64,000 nt of DNA from Erigeron canadensis. Lineage: Eukaryota; Streptophyta; Magnoliopsida; Asterales; Asteraceae. The stretch spans positions 27,227,516 through 27,291,515 of the forward strand of contig NC_057766.1 in NCBI RefSeq assembly GCF_010389155.1, written 5' to 3'. The notes under the pieces are model-generated. The model ran no database searches, was not told the DNA's origin, and worked only from the letters and a program-made list of their open reading frames with translations. This document shows positions 10,341-21,335 of this stretch, in pieces. The translations under genes were made by a program, and so were the position numbers. Each line of letters begins with the position of its first letter. The stretch's first letter is position 1.

Positions 10341-11224
10341 GGGGGTGTTTGGTTTAAATAAGGTAATGGGAATGAGAAACATAATGGGAATGTTAAGTAA
10401 TACAATCAAAGCATTGGTTTGTAAAATTAGGGTATTAAGCATGTCAATGTAATGTCGCTTTCTGCCTCCATTTATCTCTCCCATAGTCCCATCTGGATAA
10501 AAGATATAGATGTATGTATATAATATTTATGTGTGTCGTTTTCACACATCTTACCTCAATATAATTTGTGAATTGTGATGTGTCGTTTTTTTGCCTTTTT
10601 TATCTCCCTCATCTACCTCTTTTTGTTCGGGTACATCTTCAACTACCATCGATCGGAAATCAACTCCATCCGCCACACACATATACACATATATATTCAT
10701 ATATACACATCAAACACAACCATAAATACACATATATGTATGTGTGTTATGCGCACACACCTATATTTGATAACCGCTCATAAGAAGCCTATCGGAGTTT
10801 GGAGATCGTTGGGATAGGTGGTGAACGGATGGGCGTATTTACAACAGGTACGATGGTGGTATGAGTGACGATGACCAGAAGTGGGTTTCAGATTTTCGAT
10901 GGTTGAGGTAAGGTGTTAGCGGCAGCCCACGGAGGATGGGTGGCGGGGGTATTAACGGTTGCCTAGGGAGGGTGGGTGGTGGTGGCTGCCAGAGGTGATG
11001 TTGGACGGTGGTGGTGGATTCCAGCAGGCACAAGCCGGAGAAAGGATAATAAAATAACTGAAGAAGAATTAGATAGACTTGTGGGAATGATTACCCCCAA
11101 TTTATTGGGTAATGCTTCATTACCCACTTTCAAGCATTGATTACCTTTCTTTTATACAGCCAGACATAGTATTGATTATCTTTCTCATTCCTTACATCCC
11201 AATACCCCTTACCAGGCACCCCCC
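10341..11224. mobile_element. Tourist/Harbinger-type MITE, about 0.88 kb
   Basis: TTA target duplications at 10338-10340 and 11225-11227. Ends are inverted: left GGGGGTGTTTGGTTTAAATA, right (opposite strand) GGGGGGTGCCTGGTAAGGGG, followed in both by GGGAATGAGAAA/GGAATGAGAAA. This is the classic Tourist-type terminus. No transposase. The interior contains a CA/TA-rich microsatellite at about 10670-10760 and a GGTGG-rich stretch at about 10810-11030. It is inserted in copy B of the dispersed repeat described at 8667-8870. Confidence 0.85.
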
Positions 11225-11290
11225 TTAGTACTTGGGACAAAAGGTGTTGTGGCCGCCAATTGGTTTTGCTGATCATCTAGCGTTTATTAA

Positions 11291-12348
11291 ACTATCTTTT
11301 GATCTTTTGATTGTATAACACACAGGCATATGAATATTGTTGTTCAAATATTTAAAGATGAAAATGATTAGGTAAATGCATTTGCATTTATTAGTAAATG
11401 TATGATATGATAGTAACTTTGTGTTTTAGTAACACAGGTGTCACGAATCATATCAGTAGATGGATTGATACATAAGGAAACATGAGACTTTAAGGTTTTG
11501 GATTTAAATCCTGATGTGAGGAAAATGTTGAATAAATGAAAATAGGAGTTTCTAATAATGAGTATCCTATAGAATTAGAGTTAGGTATATGAAGATGTAT
11601 GTTGCTGACCATGTTGAATGGTTTTTTTTTTTATAAAAGTAATACATGTCTCCCACTTACTTTGTTAGCAGTCTAATCTTAAAAGCTGACTCGTTACACG
11701 ATTTCAGAGCTATAACAGGTCAACCTTCGTGGACACTAGGACATCTTTTTCATTGGTAGTATCATTGTGATGGAGATAGTGTTCACCAAGGCAGTGGTGG
11801 AGGTGCACGTTTTAGTGGTGGTAGTGCTTCCTGGCGAAGTGATATGAGTTGTAACAGGTTGGGGGTAAAGGTGGTAATGGTTGATGACTTGGTGGTGATT
11901 GGAGGTGATGTTGCGTGGGATGTGGTAGATCTTAAAAGTCGATTAAGAATCCAGAAAGGTGTTAGAATTCAAAAGAGGGTAAGTTTTAAATAATAAACAG
12001 AAATATCTTATGATTTAGCTTCAATTAGTACTTGGGGCAAAAAGCGACTACATATCAAGACAAGCTTCGCCAGCCCTCGGCTTTCGATTGTCTAATACGG
12101 ATATATATGAAAATTGTTAATTATAATACTCACTAAAAAAATTATATAGTTCGGTAAAAAACAATCAAAAAATAATAATTTTCAAACCAAATAAAACCAA
12201 ACCCTCTTGTCATAACTTTACCTTCGAAATATGCTAAAACCAAGCCCTCCCATCATGTTATCCAACCCCAACAAACTACATATTGATTGTCGGTCTAGAT
12301 ACCTTTTATTTGTTTATATGCATGTATGTTTAATTTTTCTAATTTTCT
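11291..12348. other. Intergenic DNA, no gene seen
   Basis: No credible coding region. A GGTGG/GATGG-rich part at about 11760-11930 on the + strand looks like an old repeat, and the start of a TACTTGGGGCAAAAAG word near 12028 relates to the dispersed repeat at 8667. Otherwise nothing was recognised. Confidence 0.5.
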
Positions 12349-12351
12349 TTA

Positions 12352-14218
12352 GGGCCAACGGAGTGGTGGCGGGATGCAACGCGGACTGGCCTAACTTGGG
12401 TTGAGCGGTATTAAAGCTAGGCGAGGGATTGGGGGGGGGGGGAGGGAGGGCTGGGATTTTCGAACGTTGGAAGAGGTGGGGGCCACACCTAAGGACCAAA
12501 AAATTTTAAACCCTTTTTTTCTTATTTAAACACATTTCTTTTACACACACAACCACAACAACTATATACACTACACAAACACTTTTCATATAAATCCTTC
12601 AACCCAAACACCACACTTTTATCACAAAATGTATTCATCTTCTGACTCATCTTCATAATGTGTTCCCCCTTTTCTTTCCGACTCATCAACGGGGAGCACT
12701 TTCAGTTTTTCCAAACAGTTTTAGACGTGTATGAAAACACCGGAAGCTCTAGCGACACCCGTAGGTACATCAACCGAGATCGGGTAGAAGCGTACGATAG
12801 ACTAATGCGCGACTACTTTGTTGAAGACTCAAAATTCAATGAGCCATTTTTCCGTCATCGTTTTCGCATGAGCAAAAGGTTGTTTTCGAAGATTGTTAAT
12901 GATATTGAAGCTAGGTTCGAGTACTTTCAAGTATGATACAATGGTCAGGGGAAAAGAAGCTCCACGACTCTACAAAAATAAACATCGGAGATCAAACAAT
13001 TGTCGACGGGTGAACTTCCAGACGCGTATGATGAGTATTTATGCATTATGGAAAGAACATCAGGTGAGAGACTCGAGTATTTTTGTGAGGCGGTCATTGC
13101 TTTATACAAACCAGAGCCGACATCTCACGACGTTGCTCTCATTACACAAGCGCATGAAGAAAGACAACACACTCCAGGAATGCTTGGTAGTCTTGATTGT
13201 ACACACATCGAATGTGTTAAGTGTGCTGAATACTTAAAAGGGCAATATACGAGGGGTGATCATGAAGTGCCGACTATTATGATTGAGTTTGTTGCTTCTT
13301 ACGACTTGTGGATTTGGCATTTGTTTTTTGGTTCTGCTGGATCAAACAACGATGTCAACTTTTTGAATTAGTCGCCATTGTTTTATTGCGAGCGTAATGG
13401 ATCCGTACCAGACAGTTCAATTAGCGTAAATGGACGACATTACAAGCGTGGATATTACCTTACCGATGGAATATAGCCTAGGTGGTCTATGTTTGTTAAG
13501 GCATATCCGCATCCAGTCGAGGAAATATGAAAAGAAGTTCAAAAAGTCTCCAAGAGGCGACAAGAAAGGATGTTGAGCAGGCTTTTGGTGTTCTCAATGG
13601 GAAATGGAAGATTTTGGAGCGTCCCCTCCGGTTCACGACAAAGGAGAAGATTGGGAAAATCGTCGCCATATGTAGTATATATATTGCACAACATGATAAT
13701 AAAAGACGACGTGAGGGTAATATCACCGGTTCGTATTATGGATCCACCTGCCCATATTGTTTATGATCGGAACATGCTGAGGGAGTTATATGACGAAGAA
13801 GTCTATCATCGCCTCCCGTATGATTTGACAGCGCACGTATCGGGGTTGGACTTAGCATATCTTGATGACCCACACGTGCAACCACCACCGATCGAGGCAT
13901 TGATTTAGGTGTCTTTATTTTCTAAATATATCGTTTATGTAGTTTTTTAAAATTATGTTATATTTTTTAAATTATGTTTATGTTTATGTAATGTTTAGTT
14001 TATTTTAATGAAATGTTTTAGTTTTTATTATAAATGTATGATTAAGGTAAATGAAAAAGAAAATAAAAAAATTGAGAGGGTTGAGAAAGTAACAAATATC
14101 TAAGAAATAAGTTGGGAGGGTTGGTTGAGAGGGTTGAAAGGATAACATGAGTTGCAGATATGTAATTGATGGGATTTGGGAAGGTTGAAAAAAAATCACT
14201 ACATGACTCCTTGTGTCC
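12352..14218 (+). mobile_element. PIF/Harbinger DNA transposon with decayed transposase
   Basis: TTA duplications at 12349-12351 and 14219-14221. The terminal 13 bases are GGGCCAACGGAGT on the left and GGACACAAGGAGT from the right, sharing 9 positions. Total 1,867 bp. The element encodes one transposase-like reading frame (12658-13908) with several stops. An 11-base or longer G run lies near 12431, and GGGTTGAGAGGGTTG-like repeats are packed inside the right end, a common place for subterminal binding sites. No intact Myb-like ORF1 was seen. Confidence 0.85.
12658..13908 (+). pseudogene. PIF/Harbinger (HARBI1/ALP1-like) DDE nuclease, broken
   Basis: The chain matches the plant Harbinger nuclease in order: the [15 protein letters not shown] and [19 protein letters not shown] region, then DEYLCIMERTSGERLEYFC, GMLGSLDCTHIECV containing the first catalytic Asp, [45 protein letters not shown] containing the second Asp, and ATRKDVEQAFGVLNGKW containing the Glu. 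Stops interrupt the main frame at 12934, 12979, 13369, 13474 and 13528. The KDVEQAFGV block is in another frame (from about 13527 to 13690), and the C-terminal part returns to the first frame, ending ...PPPIEALI. It therefore carries at least five stops and two frameshifts and cannot make an active enzyme. Plants have domesticated Harbinger nucleases, but the damage here argues against that. Confidence 0.9.
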
Positions 14219-14283
14219 TTACAACATATGTTATTTTCTTATATCAAGACACATCCAGTATTACACATTTGCACTTGTATTAT

Positions 14284-14415
14284 GGGAGCTGATATTCGTA
14301 CTCTGATTTTTTATTGATATACCATAATGTATAATTTTTACAGCTGACTGTACAAACTAGTAATGTACAGTTGTATTAAATTTATTAAAAAAAAGTGGTA
14401 TAAATATCATTTCCC
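14284..14415. mobile_element. Short palindromic Mutator-type MITE, copy 1
   Basis: About 132 bp, almost wholly a palindrome, from GGGAGCTGATATTCGTAC to ATAAATATCATTTCCC, with GCTGACTGTACAAACTAGTAATGTACA in the middle region. It belongs to the same family as 43184-43314, which has a clear 9-bp target duplication. Here the flanking bases no longer match, so this copy is older or has been rearranged at its edges. Confidence 0.7.
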
Positions 14416-15326
14416 TAATCGTATGCCTCTATTTTTTATAACACCCATTTTGTCATAAATTTTTTTAAAAACAATCTTTTTACCCTAAGGTTAAAATATG
14501 TTTGTCTACCTATCTAATTTTTTGTATATATAATTTATTTTGAACAAAACTAAGTATTTGTTGTCGTTGTACCCTTTCTTTTTTTGTCTAAATCCGTTCA
14601 AATAAAAAAAGTACCAATACAAATGCTTCTAAACTATTTGATTTTACAAGCTTTTATAGATGTTCTCCAAATTTTTATACAATGGAATATAAAAGAAACC
14701 AGAAGACCTTTTGATTTCACCATCAAAAGTAGTACCACTCAATAAATAAAAAACTAAACAAAGGGAAAAATAATGGAAGAGAGGACAGTCTCATCTGTCT
14801 CATCAGTTTCCTTTTATACAACAGTCTTTTCTTCAAGTCCCCAAGAACCAGACCACTTCCCCTTATTAACCCTTCCTCCCTGACATCAATCTCAACTCAC
14901 ACTTTCTTTCAAATCTTTTCTTTTTGTTCAATATATGCAAAGTTCATTTCTTTTGATCATATCCTTTGTGGGTTTTTTAGTTTTTTTAATTTTCTTGAAA
15001 GAAAAAAGAAGCAGCACCACCTTAAATTTATTATTACCATAATAATCTGGATCCAGTTAAAAGAGTGAATTGGGTAAAAGGGTGTTCTTGTCTAGGGTTA
15101 GATATTATATGTAAGTTATTCCCAATTTTGGTAAAAAAAAAAGAATGCTGCTTTTTTTGTTTTTTACTTCTTTTGCTCACTTACATAATTAATTGTTTCT
15201 ATTCATAGAAAACCCTTTGATTTATACACTGAGTTATTCCATGTTTTCTTGATTCACTTTCACTGGGATTTGGATGAAATATTTCCAAAAATAGTGTGTG
15301 TGTTTTTGAAGTGGAAATTAAATATG
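14416..15326 (+). promoter_or_regulatory. Upstream and 5' leader region of the MADS-box gene
   Basis: No other gene is visible. The stretch from about 14800 to 15320 is pyrimidine-rich (CTTCCTCCC, CTTTCTTTC runs) as in plant 5' leaders. An in-frame ATG at 15249 would add 26 residues without homology to the family, so it is probably not the main start. A leader intron cannot be excluded. No transcription start can be fixed from sequence alone. Confidence 0.4.
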
Positions 15327-18300
15327 ATGGCTAGGGAAAAAGTTCAGATTAAAAAAATTGATAATGCTACAGCAAGAAGAGTGACCTTCTCTAAAAGAAG
15401 AAGAGGGTTGTTTAAGAAAGCTGAAGAGCTTTCTGTGCTTTGTGATGCTGATGTTGCTGTTATTCTCTTCTCTTCCAATGATAAGCTCTTTCATTATTCT
15501 AGCTCAAGGTATACTATACATTACATGTATATATGTATCTAGGTTTATGTGTGTATGTGTGTGTATTTTTATGACTATTAGTGTGTGGTTTTATATGGAT
15601 GATCATGTTCTTCATCTTAGTCATGGAAAATATATATTTTACTATTTTGTATGTTGTGTTTCTCTATTCCTTGTGCAAATTAATTATGTGACCACAAAAC
15701 AATGGAAATCATATTAGAAGTCTAAGAGGTCACAATAGATTGAAGTTTCAAAGCTACTTTGTGTTTAGTTGCAAACAGCCTTGCAAAGACTTCATATATA
15801 GGTGATGAGATAAAAATCCGATGTTTATTTAGATGGTAGGTAGGGCCGAAAGTGTGGTCTCAAACTCCATGATATATTGGTTTATAAAGTTGTAATCTTA
15901 CTTTGCTTGTGAAAATTTGATCTTGCGGTTCAAAATTAGAATAGAATTAAGTTATATCTTAAACTAGAATAAGAAGAAACAAACTTTATCACATGGTCAC
16001 ATGCTGAATCAAATGTATTGATTTTCTTATTGGCATATGTTCTCAAAGGCTTATCTATGAGTAAATCTTTTCGTAAAGGAATTTTCTAGGTAGTTAGTAA
16101 CTGGTGTTCAGCTTAAGGGTCTTCAGTTTTTATGAAGTTTTTTTAGTAATGTACATATATATTGAATTGTGAGTTTTAGTATAACTTAAAGTGTCATTAA
16201 TTAGATTTACTATGATCCGTCCCAAACTTTATTAAAGCACGCTAAAGCAGCTTAAAGTGTCATTAGATCCAACCTTGAAGCCCACAAACAACTCCACAAA
16301 CTTGGTATCCTTGTCGTCCCGTAAAAGTTTAAATTTCTGACTCGACACAAAATGTTAGAAAGTTGTGTGGGATATATATATTTTTTCTTATATAAAGCAT
16401 TCTTGAATAAAGGGGTACTAGCTGGAGAAATTTTGTGAGTTCATATGATGGGTATTTGAGTTTAACTCGATGAGTTTTAGAATACAGTATGATGCGAGGG
16501 TTTAAAATAATAAAAAAGTGTGCTGTTGTTATCGTGTGAAGGGGGTCGAGAAAATAGAGGAATACTGTGACTTACTTATGTGATACAACCCGGAATGTTA
16601 GAATTCTGATCTTTATAATTGCAGCTAGGGTAATTAACATATCATAAATGTAGTAAGTTTTGGATACCACTTTCATGCTCGCATTTAACCAACACAAGTT
16701 TTACTATTTAAGTTGAATCACAGTGATCTCTCATTTAGATTCACTTTTGTGGCAACTTATTAATTTAAGTTCAACAATTCTATCTAATATTCACTTAAAG
16801 TACTCCGACGAGCATGTGTTAAACTTATCTAAAATGATCGAAGTGTCTTTTTGATTACCTTAATTGTCTATTTAAAGGCTCTACAAGCTAGATAAGTAGA
16901 CGATGATATCCCATGTGATTTGATCAGAAGCACCGCATGTGCTTCTGTTGTAGCATAAGCTTCGTTGTGATCCTTGTAGGTATTAATCTATCTAATGCAC
17001 TTGCCTTTTTGGTGTCTGCTGCAGTATGGAAGTAGTACTTGAAAGGCGTAGCTTGCACTCTAAGAATCTTGAGAAGTTAAACCAACCTTCTCTCGAGTTG
17101 CAGGTGAGTGTAGTTTTGTTTAATAGTTATTTGCTACGTTTTGATATTAATTTGCTTATTTCCGGAAGCTTAGAGCTCGAGCAATCGCTAATAATTGTTA
17201 GTGCAGGTTCTGGGCTTTTGATAATGGATATTTTATTTTATTTTTTTTGTTCAATGGAACCTATGTGTTACAGCTGGTTGAAGACGCCAACTATGCCAAC
17301 TTAAGCAAAGAAGTTGCAGAAAGAACCCTTCAGCTAAGGTACCTTGCATACAATTGTTAACAGACATTTTATGCACTTAACATGGAAATGTGCAAATTTT
17401 CCGTGTATCCATGTGTAAGTATATATCTATACTTATATGTATTTTAAGCTGTTTAGACCTTTGGTGTGATTCTGTATGAAATCAGGCAGTTGAGAGGTGA
17501 GGAGCTGCAGGGTTTAAGTATTGAAGAGCTGCACCACCTTGAGAGGTTGCTTGAATCTGGATTGAGCCGTGTTGTAGCCAAAAAGGTGCATTACTTTGTT
17601 ATATATATATAGTTGTTCATATTTCATGTGTCCTCTATAACTTGCTAAATCTTTGTTTTCCCAAAAGTTTTAAACGTAATTGAAAGTCATACTGTATGTG
17701 TTTGATCACTGATGAAGTGATGCAGCTTTTAATAGCATATACTTTCCCTTATTATATAAAATGCAACACTAATAATATATCTTCAGATTTGCAAATACTT
17801 ATTCAGAACATGTTTCTATCCAAAAGAAGGTAAAGGACTAAAGGTTTAGATCAATGAGAAATGTGAACTTAAGTGCTGATGCAATTTTCCTTGAGATGGA
17901 GTCTTTGTAGGCATGGATTTATGTTCATTTATTGTTCTATTGTTCCAGGGCGAGGTGATTTTGAACGAGATTAATCATCTTCAAGAGAAGGTCAGAACTT
18001 AAAATTGTTTTTTTATTTTATTATTATTTGTTAATATTTGTCATATTAGCAACAAACAGAGGTCATTGTTAAAGAAACATATATATTACATAGGAAAGTC
18101 TTTTGGCAATTTGTGATGCAAAAGGGACATTACTGATACCTCTTAGCTTTGCTTTAGTCTTTAGATCTTTTCTACAACCTAATTTAAGTTGGAAAAACAT
18201 GCAGGAAGTGAAGCTCATGGAGGAGAACGACAAACTAAGACAAGAAGTATGATTCATGTTCTCTTAAGTTAAAATTGTTTTACTGCTTTCAACTTTATCT

Positions 18301-19012
18301 GTATTTACAACAATGAAAGCCAACTTTGTTTTAGCAACCATCTCAATCGCTCTTTTAAATATTGAATTTCATTTTTAACTATTTATACTTGTGTACAAAA
18401 GTTTTAACCAACCATTATACTTATTAAATTGTGAAAGGGTACACGAAATTGGGTTGCCAGGGCAAAGGAGGTTGATTAATTAATTTGACGGTTTTTCATC
18501 ATGTGTTTCTGCTAACTTGCGTATAAATGGTTAAATGAAGCTTTTGATGATATCTAATTCTTGGAAGCAACCAATTGGTGATTCCGGTGGTGATGATGGT
18601 GAGTCATCTGATCAATCTACCGATATCTGCAACCCTGATGGTCCTCCACAAGATTACGAAAGCTCCGGTACATCTCTCAAATTGGGGTGAGTATATTTTC
18701 TGGATTTGAACTAAGCTAGTTTTCTAATCAAAATACTTGGAAGAATATGCTTTTGATATACAGTGAATGAAATTTCTCACATTGTATATAATAGTAGTTT
18801 TGTTGCAAACTCACTTATATTTTTTTAAACATAGTGAGTACTAAAGCAGAGAATTGGAACTAGAAACCCTCTTACTTTTTTTTTTGATATGAAAAATCAA
18901 GTTAGATAAAATGTTGCCGTATTTACACTATCTTTCCAGTGTCATGTGTGATCAAAACGGTTATGATATTACATCATATGGGTTGTGGTGTAGGTTGCCT
19001 TACTCTGGGTGA
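15327..19012 (+). CDS. SVP/JOINTLESS/AGL24-type MIKC MADS-box factor (224 aa, 8 exons)
   Basis: Type II MADS-domain transcription factor; in this clade members control flowering time, inflorescence meristem identity, bud dormancy or pedicel abscission. Exons: 15327-15508, 17025-17103, 17274-17338, 17486-17585, 17949-17990, 18205-18246, 18541-18686, 18994-19012, all phase-consistent. MADS domain at residues 1-60 (MAREKVQIKKIDNATARRVT ... SKRRRGLFKKAEELSVLCDA), an I region SMEVVLERRSLHSKNLEKL, a K domain from about 88 to 160 (ELQGLSIEELHHLERLLESG), and a C-terminus ending TSLKLGLPYSG, the motif that marks the SVP clade. An extra ATG lies 3 bases upstream (15324). The acceptor of exon 7 at 18541 is my choice from frame and from the family's ISN block. 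If the last intron is retained, the protein simply stops after LKLG. First intron is 1.5 kb, a common place for regulatory sites in this family. Confidence 0.93.
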
Positions 19013-19816
19013 TAATCAAGCTTTTAGGATTCCGGAAACTATGAAGTATGTATAAATGTAAGCCAAATATGTATAACTATGAATTCTTTGGCTTTATATA
19101 ACATCTCGGATTATGGGTGATTTGTATGCTAACCATGTTAAGTTCAACTATATATGTTTTATATTTATATTACCCTTTTCTACAAAATAAAACATCTATA
19201 AAAAGATGAAACTATTAATTAGCTAGCAATATTATTTGTTGTAAAAGTTTGAATGGTGGCTATATATGCAATTGGCGTTTTAAAAGGTATATAAGATGGT
19301 TGGGCATTATTAATGTTGTTTTTCTCCATTTGGAAAATGTAACTATATATGTATTGTGAATGATCACTTTATTTCAATGTGAAAGATAATTGGTAGGGTT
19401 TGATAGTTTGGTTTGAAGGGAGATCGAATGATATGACAACATTGTGGGATTAAAGGGCATAGTTCAAATTCAATTCAAATTTAAATTCTTATCATTTGTC
19501 CACATCATAATTTTTACCTATCATTAATTTAATTAATCACGTATACATTCCATCTGTCCGTATCATGCAATAGCTCTATGATTTCTAAATGAGTTAATTA
19601 CATGAATCGGCCATGTGGTATTGTCTAAAACCAGAGTCTTGATTATTTGCAATTTCGCATGAATAGTTCCCAATGTTACCATTTTTTTTTCATAGTATAC
19701 ATAGGATTAAGGGGTTTTCATCACTCTATCTTTTTTCATAATTTTGTTAATGAATACACCGTAATGTTTCTTTAAATGACGCTATACCCTTTTTGTATAT
19801 GTTATAGTACATCATC
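19013..19816. other. 3' flank of the MADS-box gene
   Basis: AT-rich, contains the 3' UTR of the MADS gene. No further gene or element recognised. Confidence 0.5.
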
Positions 19817-19832
19817 AATATGCCTTTTAGTA

Positions 19833-20036
19833 ATAATAGGGTGAAACCCCAGTGGTACCGTCTTTAAATAAAGAGTTGTAGACAGCAAAAAGGCATGTGT
19901 GTGAATCCTTGCTAAGTAGATTCCCTCCCACCTATTTCTTCGGGGAATCATCGGGTTGTAATCTATGCGATACTAACTCAGGGCACTTATTCGGTATATG
20001 GGACTAGAGGGTTTCTATCCATTTACCATTTTATTT
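19833..20036 (+). mobile_element. SINE (tRNA-derived, about 204 bp)
   Basis: Flanked by 16-bp direct repeats that differ at one base: AATATGCCTTTTAGTA (19817-19832) and AATATGACTTTTAGTA (20037-20052). The head carries an A-box-like GTGAAACCCCAGTGGTACC and a B-box-like TGTGTGAATCC, as for RNA polymerase III promoters. The 3' part, GGGCAC ... TATGGGACTAGAGGGTTTC ... TATCCATTTACC then T-rich, is shared with the SINE at 52877-53072, which shows that they are one family. Confidence 0.85.
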
Positions 20037-20052
20037 AATATGACTTTTAGTA

Positions 20053-20940
20053 CTGGTAGTTGCATCTCTGGTTTATTCTATAGACCTTGGGTTTGACAAG
20101 TTTATGGGTTTTTCCTTGAATTATTTGTAACGGCTCATGATCTACATCCCATAGTGTAGCATGCGTACACGGCTTTATCGGTGAGGTGTCCACTAAAGTC
20201 GAATACCTACATACTGTTAAAAAGAAAACTTTTGTTTGATTTTAAATTACGAAACAATCTCCATTTTCTTAAATAAATTAAATTAAAATAAGTTCTAAAT
20301 CAAGTAATCAACTACTAAAAGTTATTAATGAATAATGATATACTATAACGACCAATATTGTTATAATGGTCAGTTGTATAAAAAAGAAAAAGTCGCTAGC
20401 CCTTTTATTTAACTACTAATCATATGTTTATGCGATGTGATGGTGGCGGCGGTAATGCTGTGGATATTAATATAAAAGTAATTGATATAAAAGAAGGTAT
20501 TGTAGTTATTATAGGGTTATGGAATGTATGTTGTAATAATTTTATTAAGGTATTATAGGTATATTAACTAAAGATATTTAAATTAGTGAATAAATGAGAT
20601 GAGTAGTATAGATAGATTAAGTTCTTTTTTAAAAATATAGAAAATGATTGAAGATGCATCATCTTTTCGATAAAAATAGCATTAGACTTGTACATTTGTT
20701 GAAGCATAATTCGGCCGAGTCAAATGCTTTATAAAGGTGTTAAGATAATTAAAATTAAGATTATGATAAAATTAAAATAAGATAATGAGTACTATCAATG
20801 GTACGCTACTAGCAGGGAATATGCAACATAATAACAAATAACGAATATAAAGTGATCCGTTGTCATTATTCATTAATCAAATATGGTTTAAAAAGATCGC
20901 TCATCGTATCCCAACTATTATTTTTTGGTATCTCGACCAC
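20053..20940. other. Intergenic DNA upstream of the J-like gene
   Basis: AT-rich. A GATGGTGGCGGCGGTAATG patch at about 20438-20456 recalls the GC-rich ends of the Helitron-like elements at 43409, 44046 and 54659, but no boundaries were found. No gene seen. Confidence 0.45.
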
Positions 20941-20943
20941 AAC

Positions 20944-21100
20944 TACTATTTGAAACGATGATAGTCGTTGCAAATAGTGCGGGCCTCTTGTCTGTAATGA
21001 CAAATCTGGCAAAATAATAGCGGACCCCGTCAGTAATCACTGCAAATAGTTGAATATTGACAAAACACCACTATTTGCAGCGATAAGTCTGGTTGAATTA
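20944..21100. repeat. Cluster of CTATTTGCAGCGA-type words in both orientations
   Basis: Words such as CTATTTGAAACGATGATAG (20945), GTCGTTGCAAATAGTGCGGG (20964), CACTGCAAATAGT (21038) and CTATTTGCAGCGATAAGT (21071) recur on both strands. Clusters like this are typical of the subterminal regions of plant CACTA transposons, but no CACTA end or 3-bp target duplication could be shown. It lies within 400 bases upstream of the gene at 21336. Confidence 0.4.
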
Positions 21101-21335
21101 TCAAAAGTTTGTTCGGGATACAGATTAGAAGTGATTATTTACAATAAATTTTTGTCGTTTGTTCCTGTTTATTTTTCAAGTATATAGATTGATGACATGG
21201 AAATAATCTCGTACCAAATAAGACACGTGTCATAAAATCCAATCGAATCCATCATCCAACGGCCCACATCCCATCCTCTCCAAATATAACACTCATTCTC
21301 AATTCACACTCAGCTGAATTCCAGCAAAAGAAAAT

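Noticed and set aside
15249..15326. Upstream in-frame ATG extending the MADS protein by 26 residues
   Set aside because: The family always starts at or near MAREK; the extra residues (MIHFHWDLDE...) have no counterpart, so I used 15327.
20438..20460. Possible fourth Helitron near GGTGGCGGCGG
   Set aside because: No TC start or CTRR end could be located.
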